NCBI GenBank assembly: GCA_017305535.1
Contig: JAFKKN010000003.1
Location: 124,001-188,000, forward strand
Source of the DNA: Hyphomicrobiales bacterium
GTDB lineage: Bacteria > Pseudomonadota > Alphaproteobacteria > Rhizobiales > Xanthobacteraceae
Length of the DNA stretch: 64,000 nt
Direction of reading: 5' to 3'
Below the pieces are notes generated by a model. It saw only the letters and a list, made by a program, of their open reading frames with translations. It was not told where the DNA came from and ran no database searches. Shown piece after piece: positions 63,514 through 64,000 of the stretch (its first letter is position 1; the number at the start of each line of letters is the position of its first letter). A program made the position numbers and the translations under genes.

Positions 63514-64000
63514 ATGAACGCCAATCTGCGCAATTTCGCCCTCTGGGTCATCATCGTCTTGCTGCTGTTGGCCTTGTTCACGCTGTTTCAGAACCCCGGC
63601 CAGCGCACCTCGTCGCAGGACATCTCGTTCTCGCAACTCCTCACCGAAGTCGACCAGAATCATGTTCGCGACGTTGTGATCCAGGGGCCGGAGATCCACG
63701 GCACCTTCACCAATGGCGCGAGCTTCCAGACCTATGCCCCGAACGATCCGGGGCTGGTGAAGAAGCTGTACGATGCCAAGGTCCAGATCACCGCCAAGCC
63801 GCCCGGTGACAACGTGCCGTGGTTCGTGTCCTTGCTGGTATCGTGGCTGCCGTTCATCGCCTTGATCGGCGTGTGGGTGTTCCTGTCGCGGCAGATGCAG
63901 GGCGGCGCCGGCAAGGCGATGGGTTTTGGCAAGTCGCGAGCAAAGATGCTCACGGAAGCCCATGGGCGCGTCACCTTCGAGGATGTTGCCGGCGTCGACG
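63514..64000 (+). CDS. ftsH: ATP-dependent zinc metalloprotease FtsH, 5' part
   Basis: 162 residues to the window end; AAGGAA precedes the ATG. First membrane helix at about residues 7-25 (WVIIVLLLLALFTLF), periplasmic domain (SFSQLLTEVDQN), second helix at about 105-125 and the start of the AAA domain (RVTFEDVAGVD). Walker motifs and the HEXXH protease site lie beyond the window. It degrades membrane and regulatory proteins. A CCTTGG...ACTTAAAT stretch near 63428-63456 may be a sigma-32-type promoter, but this is weak. Confidence 0.95.
   Translation, partial: MNANLRNFALWVIIVLLLLALFTLFQNPGQRTSSQDISFSQLLTEVDQNHVRDVVIQGPEIHGTFTNGASFQTYAPNDPGLVKKLYDAKVQITAKPPGDNVPWFVSLLVSWLPFIALIGVWVFLSRQMQGGAGKAMGFGKSRAKMLTEAHGRVTFEDVAGVD

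Overview
The window is GC-rich alphaproteobacterial chromosome, most likely Bradyrhizobiaceae/Nitrobacteraceae (Bradyrhizobium, Rhodopseudomonas or Afipia type). The evidence is the core order tolQ-tolR-tolA-tolB...pal-cpoB-tilS-ftsH, a DUF2852 gene, minCDE, consensus CtrA boxes (TTAA-N7-TTAAC), palindromic intergenic repeats of the kind common in this family, and an abundance of acyl-CoA and aromatic catabolic genes. The genus is inference; no rRNA or tRNA is present to fix it.

Layout. 1-1.7 kb: two SDR dehydrogenases (the first cut by the window edge) and a small convergent gene. 2.3-7.5 kb: a biotin ECF transporter (bioMNY) translationally coupled to a CoA ligase, an atypical thiolase and a MaoC-type hydratase. 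7.6-15.3 kb: a TetR-headed catabolic operon (ligase, SDR, crotonase, nitronate monooxygenase-like enzyme, orphan substrate-binding protein), divergent from a DUF35/thiolase-like pair whose nucleophilic Cys is Ser. 15.5-18.8 kb: ankyrin protein, dihaem cytochrome c and a PQQ alcohol dehydrogenase with the Asp typical of lanthanide-dependent enzymes. 19.8-20.9 kb: a winged-helix/TPR regulator broken by two frameshifts. 21-27.8 kb: amidase, TetR, then ligase-P450-SCPx thiolase. 28.4-30.2 kb: minCDE behind a CtrA box. 30.4-33.9 kb: a 58-residue ORF, a PAS chemoreceptor, MarR and a CHMI-type tautomerase.

34.2-46.7 kb is the most interesting accessory region. A divergent IclR regulator faces a Rieske oxygenase, a glutamine-synthetase-like ligase, a periplasmic binding protein, a YtcJ-type amidohydrolase and LivHMGF permease/ATPases. 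A luciferase-like monooxygenase and an SDR lie nearby. I read it as an uptake and gamma-glutamylation/oxygenation pathway for an unknown amine; the substrate is not visible from sequence. 46.9-52.8 kb: HxlR, RibD-like reductase, GST, SnoaL-like and twin YCII proteins, TetR and DUF2852, with several striking inverted repeats in the promoters.

53.1-64 kb is the cell-envelope core. Tol-Pal genes are interrupted between tolB and pal by a PAS-GGDEF-EAL protein and a FeeM/LuxI-like acyltransferase carrying its own CtrA box. cpoB, tilS and the 5' part of ftsH follow. No CRISPR, rRNA, tRNA, IS element or phage gene was recognised.
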